Shown: positions 8,612-17,076 of the stretch, in pieces | How positions within the stretch are numbered: position 1 is the stretch's first letter | Layout of the letters: every line of letters starts with the position of its first letter | DNA from: JAYZDF01 sp036337945 | GTDB taxonomy: Bacteria > Myxococcota > Kuafuiibacteriia > Kuafuiibacteriales > Kuafuiibacteriaceae | Assembly: GCA_036337945.1 (NCBI GenBank) | Contig: JAYZDF010000142.1 | Coordinates: 1-31,942 of the forward strand | Reading direction: 5' to 3' | Length of the DNA stretch: 31,942 nt | Notes under the pieces: generated by a model | What the model saw: only the letters and a program-made list of their open reading frames with translations | What the model was told of the DNA's origin: nothing | Database searches by the model: none | Translations under genes and position numbers: made by a program

Positions 8612-10060
8612 ATGAAAAAGCCAGTTCAGCTTCTTTCAACTGCTTATCCTCGCAGAGCCGTACTTCAAGGCGGGCTCGCGGGGTTGGCCGCAGCGATGAT
8701 GAAAACAAATCTTGTCGGATGTTCCAGCGAGATAACTTCAGGAAGGATTTCGATGGATGCATCGGGAGTCATTAGGGATGCAAGCCAACTTGCGAGCGAC
8801 AGTGGCTTTCCAAAGGATGCCGAGGCGATGGACTCCGGTATTAATCCAGATGCACAGCAGCCTAGAGATGCTCAAGCCGAAGTTGACGCGGGTCAAACTG
8901 AAATCGATGCAGGTCAGATGGATGCGGCTGGAGGACCGGATGCCGGACCGATGGCGGATTTTCCAAGTAGGATGCTTCCCGCCGAGCCTATGCTGGCATC
9001 ACTCATCGCCAACATAGGGCCGTTACAAGATGCCGATGCTAACGGGGTAAGATTGCCCGTAGGATTTAGCTCTAGAATTATTGCACGTTCGGTTCGGACC
9101 GTAGCCGGTACAAATCACCGCTGGCATCGAGCGCCCGATGGCGGAGCGACGTACTCAACAGAAGATGGCGGCTGGATTTATGTGTCTAATGCCGAAATCT
9201 CAACTACTGGTGGAGTAGGAGCGATTCGTTTTGACTCGAACGGCCAGATTACAGACGCTTATCCAATTTTGGAACGTACGAGTCGTAATTGTGCGGGTGG
9301 AAAAACGCCTTGGCATACCTGGTTGTCATGTGAGGAAACATCCCGGGGCCAGGTCTACGAGTGCTCGCCTTGGGGTGACCGAGAACCTATCTTGAGGGCT
9401 GCACTTGGTTCCTTTAAGCATGAAGCCGTCGCAGTCGACCCTGCGACCGGATATCTTTACCTGACCGAAGACGAACGAGATGGTTGCTTATACCGATTTG
9501 TTCCTACGCGGAACAATGCGTTAGGTTTTCCTGACTTAAGCTCTGGTACGTTGGAAGTAGCGACAGTGTCTATGACCGGGAGTGTGACGTGGTCTACGAT
9601 ACCAGATCCCGAGTACACGGGCTCGACGCCAACGCGAGACCAGGTGTCGGGAAGTACATCTTTTAACGGCGGGGAGGGGATTTGGTATCATGACTCAACC
9701 GTCTATTTTTCGACAAAGGGCGATAACAAAGTTTGGGCCTACGATATCCGTAATTCTCAGCTCAGAACGATTTACGATGGAAACGGAATTCTCGATGGCG
9801 TTGATAATGTCACGGTTTCTTGTTGTGGTGATGTTCTTGTTGCAGAAGACGGAGGCTCTATGGAAATTGTTGCGATTCTTCCATCCGGTGAATTAAAGCC
9901 TCTCATTGAGATAGAGGGCCAAGATCGGTCTGAGATTACCGGCCCGGCATTCGATCCGAGCGGTACCCGTCTATATTTTAGCTCTCAGAGAGGAACCACC
10001 GGCTCTAGCTACGGCGGCATTACCTATGAGGTCACCGGTCCTTTTCATCAAGTCATTTAG
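8612..10060 (+). CDS. PhoX / DUF839 family Tat-exported lipoprotein
   Basis: 482-aa secreted protein of the DUF839/PhoX family, whose best-known members are Ca2+/Fe-dependent alkaline phosphatases with a beta-propeller fold. Family motifs visible are NCAGGKTPWHTWLSCEE (mid-protein), FKHEAVAVDP, LYLTEDERDGCLYRF and, near the end, GPAFDPSGTRLYFSSQRG. The N-terminus has a twin-arginine motif (PRRAVLQGG, Arg14-Arg15) followed by lipobox LVGC37, so it is a predicted Tat lipoprotein. Residues ~45-115 are a low-complexity Asp/Ala/Gly linker (repeated 'DAG'), typical of surface lipoproteins in this group of bacteria. The ATG at 8612 fits the Tat motif; the frame is open to 8462. Its stop overlaps the convergent protease stop by 4 nt. 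Phosphatase activity is family-based inference. Confidence 0.85.
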   Translation: MKKPVQLLSTAYPRRAVLQGGLAGLAAAMMKTNLVGCSSEITSGRISMDASGVIRDASQLASDSGFPKDAEAMDSGINPDAQQPRDAQAEVDAGQTEIDAGQMDAAGGPDAGPMADFPSRMLPAEPMLASLIANIGPLQDADANGVRLPVGFSSRIIARSVRTVAGTNHRWHRAPDGGATYSTEDGGWIYVSNAEISTTGGVGAIRFDSNGQITDAYPILERTSRNCAGGKTPWHTWLSCEETSRGQVYECSPWGDREPILRAALGSFKHEAVAVDPATGYLYLTEDERDGCLYRFVPTRNNALGFPDLSSGTLEVATVSMTGSVTWSTIPDPEYTGSTPTRDQVSGSTSFNGGEGIWYHDSTVYFSTKGDNKVWAYDIRNSQLRTIYDGNGILDGVDNVTVSCCGDVLVAEDGGSMEIVAILPSGELKPLIEIEGQDRSEITGPAFDPSGTRLYFSSQRGTTGSSYGGITYEVTGPFHQVI

Positions 10061-11718
10061 TCTTCGACTTGGAAAATACGTTCGTCAGTTGTGAATGTGT
10101 TACCAGCGTCGTCTTCGGCCCTTATTCTGAAACGTCGTTCCCCCGAGCTAACCCGGACTCTCCAAATAAACTCATCGGAATCAACCCGACACTCCACATA
10201 GTAAGAGGAAATAGGGCATCGGTATGTCCTATTATTATACCAAGTCCAATCCAGTGTAGCTCGACGAATAGCAACGTTATCTGAGATGCGCGCGCGTACC
10301 TCAACCGTGCTGTTGCTGGGGTGCAAGCTCCCTTGAGAGGGAGACAATAGCTCAATCGTGGGGGCTTCGGTATCGGTCTGATGCTGCGCGACGATGCGAA
10401 TGGTTTGGGTCGTAGCCGTGTTCCCCTGTTTGTCTGTAGCTGTAATTCGAAAGGGTCGTTCGGCGGCAGACGTCACACGTACAGTCCAGTTGTAATCATT
10501 CCCGGATTTTGTGCAACTTACGTAGGTAGATGATGATGGGCAGGAATACCGGTTTCCATTAAAATCCCACAGCAAGGTTGCCGATTGAATTTCACTGTCG
10601 TCAGTGATGTTTGTTTCGATTCTGAGTGTCGTTCTCGGTGACACGACCGTTCCATTACTTGGTTTGCTAATAGTAATTACCGGAGGAGTCTCGTCTTTCG
10701 GTGGTTGTGACTTGGGCGTGAGTACGATTGTTTGTTCAGGTGAGGTTGTCTTTTTGCCAAATATATCTACCGCTTCGATATTGAAGGTTCTTTCGCCAGA
10801 GCTTACTTCTACGTTCCAGGAATATACATCACCTGAACGGTTACATTTTACATACCGCGAATTGTAGGGACACGAGTATGAGTTTCCGTTGTAGTCCCAA
10901 ATCAGTCGCGCAGATTGAATTCTTTGGTCATCAGTGATGCTTGCGCGAATCTGGATAATTGAATTTTCTTCGTGAATAACTCCTGGTTGTGGAGAGGTGA
11001 TCAAAATAGTGGGTGCTTCCTGATCAAGAGACGGGTCAATAGATGGAGGGGTTGTCAGTGCTCCCCAGCGTGCAAGCGTTGCGTTGATCTCATCTATGAA
11101 CTGATAAGGTCGTCCGAAACCGTCTCTGGAGCCATAAGAGCTATTAATTCCCCATATGGCACCCGAGCGCCCAATTGTTGCTGGGCCGCCCGAATCGCCA
11201 GGACACAAGTTATCAGTACGTCCATAGGATAAATTGACGCTCCTTTTAATTCCTCCGCCTCTCTTACTTGATTGATTCGTGCATCCGTAACCCCATATTG
11301 TGACAGGCTCTCCGGTGTCCGGGGCCGCTAGAGCGAGAGTTGTCGGCTGGATTACATTCGAGTCTACTGCTTCGCTCAACTTCAGTAAGGTTACGTCTCG
11401 TGCTCCAAGTGAACGGCCAAAGCTTTTATATTTTGTGATCTGGTACCGTTTTGACTCTGAACGGCTTAGATCAAATCGTATTGTTCCGTAGCTACCTTGT
11501 GTTTCTCGTGTTCGGTACCCTAAGCAATGAGCGGCTGTAATTGCGATATCGGGTCTGATCAAAGTGGCAGTGCACCCGCTGATCTTTCCTATCTCTGGCC
11601 GATCGTAATCTTGTGAGCCTCCGACCACACTCGATTCCAAGTCCATAACCTCTTCCTGGCTTCCGCAACCAAAGGTCACGATCAAAAGTCCTATCTGAAT
11701 GAATTGCGTCCTATTCAT
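10057..11718 (-). CDS. Secreted trypsin-like serine protease with three C-terminal Ig-like repeats
   Basis: 553-aa exported S1-family protease. Catalytic triad: His64 (TAAHC), Asp108 (DVTLLKL) and Ser176 (GDSGGP). A hydrophobic signal precedes Cys18 (FGCGS), a possible though imperfect lipobox. 'VVGGS' at ~31 resembles the activation site of trypsin-like zymogens. Residues ~235-550 hold three ~100-aa repeats beginning 'P.I.I.SP..G' with 'I.A.I.D...I..A.L.WD.NG'. Each contains a Cx8C pair (CPYNSRYVKC, CPSSSTYVSC, CPISSYYVEC) that may form a disulfide. The repeats probably bind a surface or substrate. I chose the ATG at 11718 because it gives a normal signal peptide; the frame continues to 11784. 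Alternative: inactive surface anchor, but the triad is intact. Confidence 0.88.
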   Translation of the reverse strand: MNRTQFIQIGLLIVTFGCGSQEEVMDLESSVVGGSQDYDRPEIGKISGCTATLIRPDIAITAAHCLGYRTRETQGSYGTIRFDLSRSESKRYQITKYKSFGRSLGARDVTLLKLSEAVDSNVIQPTTLALAAPDTGEPVTIWGYGCTNQSSKRGGGIKRSVNLSYGRTDNLCPGDSGGPATIGRSGAIWGINSSYGSRDGFGRPYQFIDEINATLARWGALTTPPSIDPSLDQEAPTILITSPQPGVIHEENSIIQIRASITDDQRIQSARLIWDYNGNSYSCPYNSRYVKCNRSGDVYSWNVEVSSGERTFNIEAVDIFGKKTTSPEQTIVLTPKSQPPKDETPPVITISKPSNGTVVSPRTTLRIETNITDDSEIQSATLLWDFNGNRYSCPSSSTYVSCTKSGNDYNWTVRVTSAAERPFRITATDKQGNTATTQTIRIVAQHQTDTEAPTIELLSPSQGSLHPSNSTVEVRARISDNVAIRRATLDWTWYNNRTYRCPISSYYVECRVDSDEFIWRVRVSSGERRFRIRAEDDAGNTFTTDERIFQVED

Positions 11719-11857
11719 GCGGGATACTATAGCGGAACCAATTTTTAGAAAGTTTGAGGCTCTATCGCCTGACAGTCGGTACAAACTTAATGCTTACCAC
11801 TCAGTCTGACGGTCTACGGGATAGATTTCGTCTCGTACAGATTTCGTATTGCCGGCT

Positions 11858-13990
11858 CTAAGGTGCAATGAGGAGGCATTGAAACGGTTTTAGCTCTATC
11901 TCTAGCTGCCCATCGGTCTGTTTAAGGTTCACTGAACTTTCCGTAAGATAGTCGCTCAGGGATTCAAACGTGTTGAAGCCTGTTCGCTGCCTTAGTTGCT
12001 CAATGTCTAACTTTATCGATTTCTTCTCGCCGGATAAATTAGCAACGGACAAGAATGACTTTTGTGATGAATCATTGGGCGTTTTTGACATCGCCAAGAC
12101 GTTTTCGAAACCCGTGTCGATAGGACTTATTTTTCCACTTCGTAACGCGTCAAAACGTGTTCGTAGCTGGTTTAGTTTCGAAACCATGGAGTGACTCGGC
12201 AACTTTCCGTTTTGCGCGTCTTCGAATGATTTCGCACTAATTGGGCCACGTTGGAGTTCTCTTGGGTCATAGGCTTGCTCGTCACTAACCTGAATACCCA
12301 TATCTCTTAGCCGTTGCCCCTGTCTAAGCATCATCTTTTCAGCGTGCTGTGGCTGATTTCCAGCGCCGATTTCTGCGCCATAGTAAACAGCCGGAGTTCC
12401 AGGAGTCATATAGAGGCAGAACATAGACATCGCAATGCGGTCCGGGTCGTTATCGAGACAGTCCGCAAAGCGGCCACCTGCACTCATCCCTTCTTTATAG
12501 ACTTTACCACCTTTCGACTCGATGTATTTTCCGAGCCATTGACGATTTTCTTCCCGAATAAAGCCCATATATGTTTCGTCGTGGTGGTCCAGTAGATTCA
12601 ACCATGTCGCGTTTTCTGGCAATTCGGGTTGTTTGAAAACTGTATTCCAGAAGGGAGTTGATGTTTGAAAATAAATCATCTCGCGAAGAGCTCCTTGGAG
12701 CTCGAAAGCGAACAATGCGTCACCCTCTGACGCGACGGGTTTATTGTTTATTTCCGTCGGCATCCCTGCGTATTTAGCAGCTTCTCCTGCGCTTCGGACG
12801 GCCTCTGGTAGAATAATCGACTTTGGTGATACTTGACGTAGAAATGTTTTGAACAGACTTTGCAGGGCGTGCGTCTCTGGTAAGCCGTCGTTTGCTGTGC
12901 CGCGCCTTTTTAACCAGTGTGCGATAGCGTCTGTTCGTTTGCCAAGAACACCATCATTACATTCATTACCGAGAAGTTTAAATAGCTCGTCTAATACTTT
13001 TGGGTTTCTCAGATCAAGGTCAACTTGGAACGGGTAGAACTCTCTGAAGACATTGACTTCTTTGTCGCCTGACTTAACGGGCAAGGAGTGTGTGCGGTCT
13101 ACGTCTGGAAAAATAGAAACGAGCTTTGTTTCGACTCCATCTGGGTCGCGGTAGGTACATACGATGTCTCCATCGATGTTCTCTTCGGCAATCTTTTCTC
13201 GCCCATCAACTCGAACATAAAACTCACTTTTTTCAGAGTCTCCCTCTTTGAGTTCTCTGAACCACTGATGTTCAACCGAAGTATGATTGAATGGTGCATC
13301 GGTCACGACACGGAAGCCACGCTTGTTGGCAGCTTCCATAAAGCGTTGATAAGCTTTTTCGCCGCCAAGGCTTTCACGAGGCTGGTAGGCTGATACATCA
13401 TAGCCGCCATCCGCCATAGGAGATTCATAATGAGGAAGAATGTACAGGTTTCGAATTCCTAGTTCTTCGAGATAGTCCAATTGTTTGATTAGGTCATCGA
13501 AAGAAGCTTCAGTGCCTTGGTCAGAGGTACCAAAGTATTGTGGGTAGAGATAATAGAACGGCTCATGGAACCAGTTCTCATCGAGTTCTGCATTTCGCTT
13601 GGTGATCTCTGCGGGCTGAGTGCTTTTTGCTTCGATGACATTGTTCCAAAATGATTGAAAGATTTGCTCAGATTTTTCAGGATGAATCTCGCGACACATA
13701 TTCCAAACCGCTCTTATGTCCTTGGTCGACGCGATTTTCCCAATTTGTGTCTCAAGCTTTTCTGTTTTTGCCTGCTGGGAACGGATAGACAGCATCCCGC
13801 TACCCCCGGCATCGCCTTGGGTTTTTTGAGACATCGGACCATGGTTTGATGGGTTTAGCGGTGCCTCAATATTTTGGGATTTGTGTCGAGAGGCCGCTGG
13901 TTCAGTGCTGACCGGTTTGGGCGCTTCAGACCTCGCGAATCGTAGCCGCATTTTGCTGAAAATTCCCGGCACGACCACATTATCGCACAT
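11858..13990 (-). CDS. GH13 alpha-amylase family enzyme
   Basis: 710-aa glycoside hydrolase family 13 protein. Conserved regions are in order: I, DAPFNH (231-236); II, GKRTDAIAHW with nucleophile Asp354; III, ILPEAV with acid/base Glu396; IV, LLDHHDE with Asp471. 'GTPAVYYGAEIG' follows, then a C-terminal beta domain with an LxxANLSGE-like strand. The sequence around LDHHDET and the lack of a signal peptide suggest an intracellular transglycosylase or phosphorylase (trehalose synthase- or sucrose phosphorylase-like) rather than a secreted amylase; this is inference. The first ~90 residues are polar, low-complexity and outside the family. The start is an ATG with no strong Shine-Dalgarno. Confidence 0.85.
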   Translation of the reverse strand: MCDNVVVPGIFSKMRLRFARSEAPKPVSTEPAASRHKSQNIEAPLNPSNHGPMSQKTQGDAGGSGMLSIRSQQAKTEKLETQIGKIASTKDIRAVWNMCREIHPEKSEQIFQSFWNNVIEAKSTQPAEITKRNAELDENWFHEPFYYLYPQYFGTSDQGTEASFDDLIKQLDYLEELGIRNLYILPHYESPMADGGYDVSAYQPRESLGGEKAYQRFMEAANKRGFRVVTDAPFNHTSVEHQWFRELKEGDSEKSEFYVRVDGREKIAEENIDGDIVCTYRDPDGVETKLVSIFPDVDRTHSLPVKSGDKEVNVFREFYPFQVDLDLRNPKVLDELFKLLGNECNDGVLGKRTDAIAHWLKRRGTANDGLPETHALQSLFKTFLRQVSPKSIILPEAVRSAGEAAKYAGMPTEINNKPVASEGDALFAFELQGALREMIYFQTSTPFWNTVFKQPELPENATWLNLLDHHDETYMGFIREENRQWLGKYIESKGGKVYKEGMSAGGRFADCLDNDPDRIAMSMFCLYMTPGTPAVYYGAEIGAGNQPQHAEKMMLRQGQRLRDMGIQVSDEQAYDPRELQRGPISAKSFEDAQNGKLPSHSMVSKLNQLRTRFDALRSGKISPIDTGFENVLAMSKTPNDSSQKSFLSVANLSGEKKSIKLDIEQLRQRTGFNTFESLSDYLTESSVNLKQTDGQLEIELKPFQCLLIAP

Positions 13991-14073
13991 AATGATGGTT
14001 TGTTGTCTATATTTCTGGATTTATTGAGGTAATTGGAGGCAGGGCAGAGTAGAGAACGGGTAGAGGAAAGCGT

Positions 14074-14775
14074 TTACGGTTGAATCTCTCGCGAAAACGA
14101 TTGCATGCTGAAGTTTCTGAATTCAAGTACGTTGATCCAATTCCAAAGTAGACCTTTACCCTCAGCGTCGAGCGCCAGCCCCTGCTCCCCTTCACGCAAC
14201 CCGTTCAGCTGGGCAGCAAAATCAATGTTGGTGAGTTTTACGGGACGCAGTTCGAGTAGCGCACCTTCTTCGTCGAGCATGGACCAATTGAGGATGAGCT
14301 CTGATTTACCGCTGAAGTTCTTGCTTTCCTGCTCGGTTTCTTCAGCCTTTGTATCCGCCGTCACAAGGCTCGCCGACAGATTTCGCAGTTTCAAACCATG
14401 CGGAGGAAATCTCCAGGCAGGGATATTTACATCGTTCAGTGTGACTTCTAAACCAACGATGTTCGTGCTCCGATTCGGGTTGGTATCGAGTAAAATTTCT
14501 CCCTGTTGGATGGTCATTTCAACTCGGTTTTCTTGCCTTGGCTCAACGGTTCTTTCTACCGTTACTTCCAGGAAAGTGTCCTCAGCGGACATTTCATAAA
14601 ATAGGATAGCGCTCTTTCGACCATTTTGCTCTGGCGGCATGTTTTCTGAAACTTTCGATGAAAGCGAGTCGCCTACAGGAGCGATGTCGTCTCCACCGCA
14701 AGCTACGCTAGTCGCCAAGATGCACAGACTAAAAATGGATCGCCATCGTTTTTGGGCGGAATGGGCGGTTTCCAT
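14074..14775 (-). CDS. Hypothetical lipoprotein
   Basis: 233-aa protein not recognised as a known family. From the ATG at 14775 it begins METAHSAQKRWRS, then a hydrophobic core and lipobox SVAC-GGDD, so it is a predicted outer- or inner-membrane lipoprotein. The rest is rich in beta-strand-like alternation and acidic residues, for example 'GLEVTLNDVNIPAWRFP' and 'LILNWSMLDEEGALLELRPV'. No catalytic motif is visible. The open frame runs on to 14841, but the extension would bury the signal peptide. A hairpin (14784-14806) sits just upstream of the start. It lies about 80 bp upstream of the GH13 gene on the same strand, so co-transcription is possible. Confidence 0.7.
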   Translation of the reverse strand: METAHSAQKRWRSIFSLCILATSVACGGDDIAPVGDSLSSKVSENMPPEQNGRKSAILFYEMSAEDTFLEVTVERTVEPRQENRVEMTIQQGEILLDTNPNRSTNIVGLEVTLNDVNIPAWRFPPHGLKLRNLSASLVTADTKAEETEQESKNFSGKSELILNWSMLDEEGALLELRPVKLTNIDFAAQLNGLREGEQGLALDAEGKGLLWNWINVLEFRNFSMQSFSREIQP

Positions 14776-14783
14776 CGCTAAAC

Positions 14784-14806
14784 TTGGCCGATTTCCCGGC
14801 GGCCAA
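14784..14806 (-). promoter_or_regulatory. Hairpin just upstream of lipoprotein start
   Basis: A perfect 7-bp stem, TTGGCCG (14784-14790) with CGGCCAA (14800-14806), and a 9-nt loop lie 8 nt upstream of the lipoprotein ATG at 14775. The T-rich run that follows on the plus strand would make it terminator-like in that direction, but no plus-strand gene ends here. It may be a leader structure controlling translation, or an operator. Function is inference. Confidence 0.35.
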
Positions 14807-14880
14807 TGTGTTGTTTCTTTTTGCTCTCTCTCGGTAAACACGTACTTCGGGTAATATCAAAAAGTAGAAAGTGCAACTTA

Positions 14881-15111
14881 TTACTTGTAAAAAATTCTGT
14901 TTGTTGTTAGCCACCGGTCGTCGAAAGGCCGGCGCGCTGAGGTATAGCGGGAAAGCGTTATAAGTAGAAGTGCTAGTGTTCGACAACTCTCGTCTGGGGA
15001 TTCGCTCAGTTCGTTTCGAGGAGAGTTTGTAGGTGCCAATTGGCGAGTAACATCGACCTGGCTGCTGACAATGATGCGTTGGTTGGTACCTACAAGCTCT
15101 TCACGAATCAT
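14881..15111 (-). CDS. Possible small protein coupled to the PATAN gene
   Basis: A 76-codon frame whose ATG overlaps the stop of the PATAN-domain gene (ATGA), the usual arrangement for translational coupling. The product (MIREELVGTNQRIIVSSQ...) is Arg/Ser/Thr-rich, with a short hydrophobic run (TLALLLITL), and matches nothing I recognise. Support is the overlap alone; composition does not clearly look coding. If it is not a gene, 14776-15107 is simply a 332-bp spacer. Confidence 0.25.
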   Translation of the reverse strand: MIREELVGTNQRIIVSSQVDVTRQLAPTNSPRNELSESPDESCRTLALLLITLSRYTSARRPFDDRWLTTNRIFYK

Positions 15112-16271
15112 CCAAGTTCGAAACGAAGGACTCCCTCACGCTTCAATTGTTCAAACAGTTTGTACGCATCGATATCTTTCATGGGAGAGATACGAACGAT
15201 AGCGTCAATGTTCCTAATTCCATTTATCCGCGTTAGTAGATAATACTCTTTTGCGCTTATGCGCCTTCGTGCACGAAGCTGTTCTATGGTGATGAGTTTG
15301 TGAGGAACCGCTTCTAGCGAGGGAAGCAATCCTCTGAGCTGCTCCTTGAGAAGCTTGTCAGCACTATAAATTATGTTTCTTGCACGTTCATCGTTGGGGT
15401 CGCGTGCAAGACAAACGTTCGCGTAGCTCATCGCCAGCCTATAATCGCCTGCGCTGAATGCCTTCTCCGCTTTGATTTCATGATTTATGGTAGCTTCATT
15501 CTGAATTGGAATATCGAGAGTCGGCGGCTCGTCGACTGCGGCGCCGATAATTTCTATAAAGCCCAGTTGCACAAGGTTCGTAAGGCGTTGATATGTTTGA
15601 AAGGCGGGACCGCGAACCTCCAGAAGAATAGCTTCAACGGTCATCCCGAATGCTGCATAACTCAAGATGCGATCCTCAAGGTGGTCTAGCCGATACTTAT
15701 TATCGCTCGATACACGTCCTATTTCTAAGCGTGCTTTCTTGTCTCCAAACATTTGGTGAAAGTGGTGCCAAGCTTCTTGTCGATCTTTGATCAGCCGACA
15801 GAGCGTTTCGAGTGAGACGGATGCCTGAGAGACAAAAAGGTGATTCGGGAACTTATCTCGCTCGAATACAAAAACACCTTTCTTCCAAGTTGCTGCTTCA
15901 AAAAGTACCTCCTTGATTTGAGAAATGATCGCTAATTTTAGTTCTTCCTCTGAAATGAGTCTGTGTTGAATGAGAAACTCACCTATAGGCATGCTGTTTC
16001 TCGTATTTGTTCGGACTTGAACCTCTTGTCTGACCTCGAGTGCATGACGCATGCTGTCCTCTGAGAGCGTTCGCATCGCGATTAGAAACTGACCAAGGGA
16101 TAAGTTTTTTGTATTTGTTTGTGCACGAACGATTGCACCTTGGCTCATGAAAAATTTGAACTGAGTGATGCCGGAATCTACTGTTAGTACCCCCTCCAAA
16201 TCCTGAGTTTGTAGCCACTCAAGAAGGTCAGGGATAGGCATTAGTGAAAGGTCTGCACGGATCAAGGCCAT
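15108..16271 (-). CDS. PATAN (DUF4388-like) domain regulatory protein
   Basis: 387-aa cytoplasmic protein. Residues ~1-75 resemble the PATAN/DUF4388 domain (IPDLLEWLQTQDLEGVLTV..., GAIVRAQTNT..., LGQFLI), found next to response regulators and GTPase/gliding-motility systems in Myxococcota, Bradymonadota and cyanobacteria. The segment 'IGEFLIQHRLISEEELKLAI' (~92-115) resembles the 'LG.iLl..g.It..qL..AL' element of the same proteins. Residues ~265-310 look like a TPR pair (AEKAFSAGDYRLAMSYANVCLARDPND in part), and the C-terminus (~330-387) is a helical repeat. A scaffold or signalling role is inferred. Start ATG at 16271; no signal peptide. Confidence 0.8.
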   Translation of the reverse strand: MALIRADLSLMPIPDLLEWLQTQDLEGVLTVDSGITQFKFFMSQGAIVRAQTNTKNLSLGQFLIAMRTLSEDSMRHALEVRQEVQVRTNTRNSMPIGEFLIQHRLISEEELKLAIISQIKEVLFEAATWKKGVFVFERDKFPNHLFVSQASVSLETLCRLIKDRQEAWHHFHQMFGDKKARLEIGRVSSDNKYRLDHLEDRILSYAAFGMTVEAILLEVRGPAFQTYQRLTNLVQLGFIEIIGAAVDEPPTLDIPIQNEATINHEIKAEKAFSAGDYRLAMSYANVCLARDPNDERARNIIYSADKLLKEQLRGLLPSLEAVPHKLITIEQLRARRRISAKEYYLLTRINGIRNIDAIVRISPMKDIDAYKLFEQLKREGVLRFELG

Positions 16272-16456
16272 GTAAAATAGTACTGAAATCGAGAATACGA
16301 ACTCAATTCGTAGAAATACCGTGAGACTAAGTAAGCCTTTGCATGAGACGTCCTACGAGCACTGGTTTGTGACTACATACTATCTTGCACAAAATTCGCG
16401 TTCCCAAACATTCGTGAACTAGGTCGGCCGTGAGGGCCCGACACACAAAGGCCTAG

Positions 16457-16528
16457 AGCGGTCGAAGCAAGTAATGAACAAGTGAGGGTAGGTTGTGAGG
16501 AGCTCATCCATTACTCGTTTCGACCGCT
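16457..16528. repeat. Long inverted repeat (20-bp arms)
   Basis: Arms AGCGGTCGAAGCAAGTAATG (16457-16476) and CATTACTCGTTTCGACCGCT (16509-16528) are complementary at 18 of 20 positions; one of the two exceptions is a G-U wobble in RNA. The 32-nt loop contains a smaller TGAG/CTCA hairpin. This is far longer than a chance palindrome. It could be the core of a structured RNA, a REP-type element or a remnant inverted terminal repeat. Confidence 0.6.
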
Positions 16529-16699
16529 TTCGGCGGGGTGAGGGAAGTGAGCGCGATCCGAATAATGTCGTGAATGGAAAAGGTGCTGTCCTTAGCAATC
16601 CAATTTTCCATGCGACGAGAACCGAATCTACGCTTGTGTTTTTATCCAAACTCCAACGACGGCTGACTCCGGCCATCTTTGAAGAGTTCAGAAAGCAGC

Positions 16700-16718
16700 G
16701 GCGGTATTGTTTACCGCC
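16700..16718. repeat. Short perfect hairpin
   Basis: GGCGGTA (16700-16706) pairs perfectly with TACCGCC (16712-16718) across a TTGTT loop. It lies in the same gene-free region as the 20-bp inverted repeat. No T-run follows on either strand, so it is not a typical terminator. Confidence 0.4.
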
Positions 16719-16973
16719 ACCGGTCTTGATTATCCTAATCATCAAGTTCTCACCTTCAACGCATCCTGCGTTAGACAATTAGAGACATTTGCACCGAGCG
16801 TGCCAAAATCTCACGACTGCTCAATAAAAAATCCATTTACAACAAAGAAGGCGACTTTGCCCTGTTAGCTTTGCAAACTGTGATGCGTGAGGGTGCAGTT
16901 GCTTGTGTCTGATAGGCTATTTATTTGTCTCATCGAGGAAGGCGAGCTTTTTCCCTATTTTTCGCGAGCTGAC

Positions 16974-17001
16974 CCCTCTGTTCGCCTAACTTTGCAGAGG
17001 G
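16974..17001 (-). terminator. Possible terminator of the CarH-like gene
   Basis: CCCTCTG (16974-16980) and CAGAGGG (16995-17001) form a 7-bp stem with a 14-nt loop, about 75 nt beyond the stop of the leftward CarH-like gene. On that strand the sequence after the stem is GGTCAGCTCGCG with a weak A/T run further on, so intrinsic termination is only possible. Confidence 0.3.
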
Positions 17002-17076
17002 ATACCTCGTAGGTGCAGTTGCAGTTTATTGTGTGCGTAACGTCTCTGACCTACGCAAGAGGCCAAGTCTAAGTGG

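Larger units (their letters stand above)
16272..17076. other. 805-bp gene-free region with inverted and direct repeats
   Basis: No convincing gene lies between the PATAN gene and the CarH-like gene. Two overlapping ~100-codon frames on opposite strands (16419-16778 and 16495-16782) lack start signals and look non-biological. The stretch does hold structure: a 20-bp inverted repeat (16457-16476 with 16509-16528), a 7-bp hairpin (16700-16718), a 7-bp hairpin near the right end (16974-17001) and an imperfect direct repeat (16893-16903 and 17012-17022). It may carry a small RNA or a decayed element. Confidence 0.5.

Noticed and set aside
14105..14599. Plus-strand 164-codon frame
   Set aside because: Ser/Phe/Leu-rich antisense shadow of the lipoprotein gene on the other strand.
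16419..16782. Opposing ~100-codon frames in the gene-free region
   Set aside because: No Shine-Dalgarno, no recognisable motif; they overlap each other and one spans the large inverted repeat.
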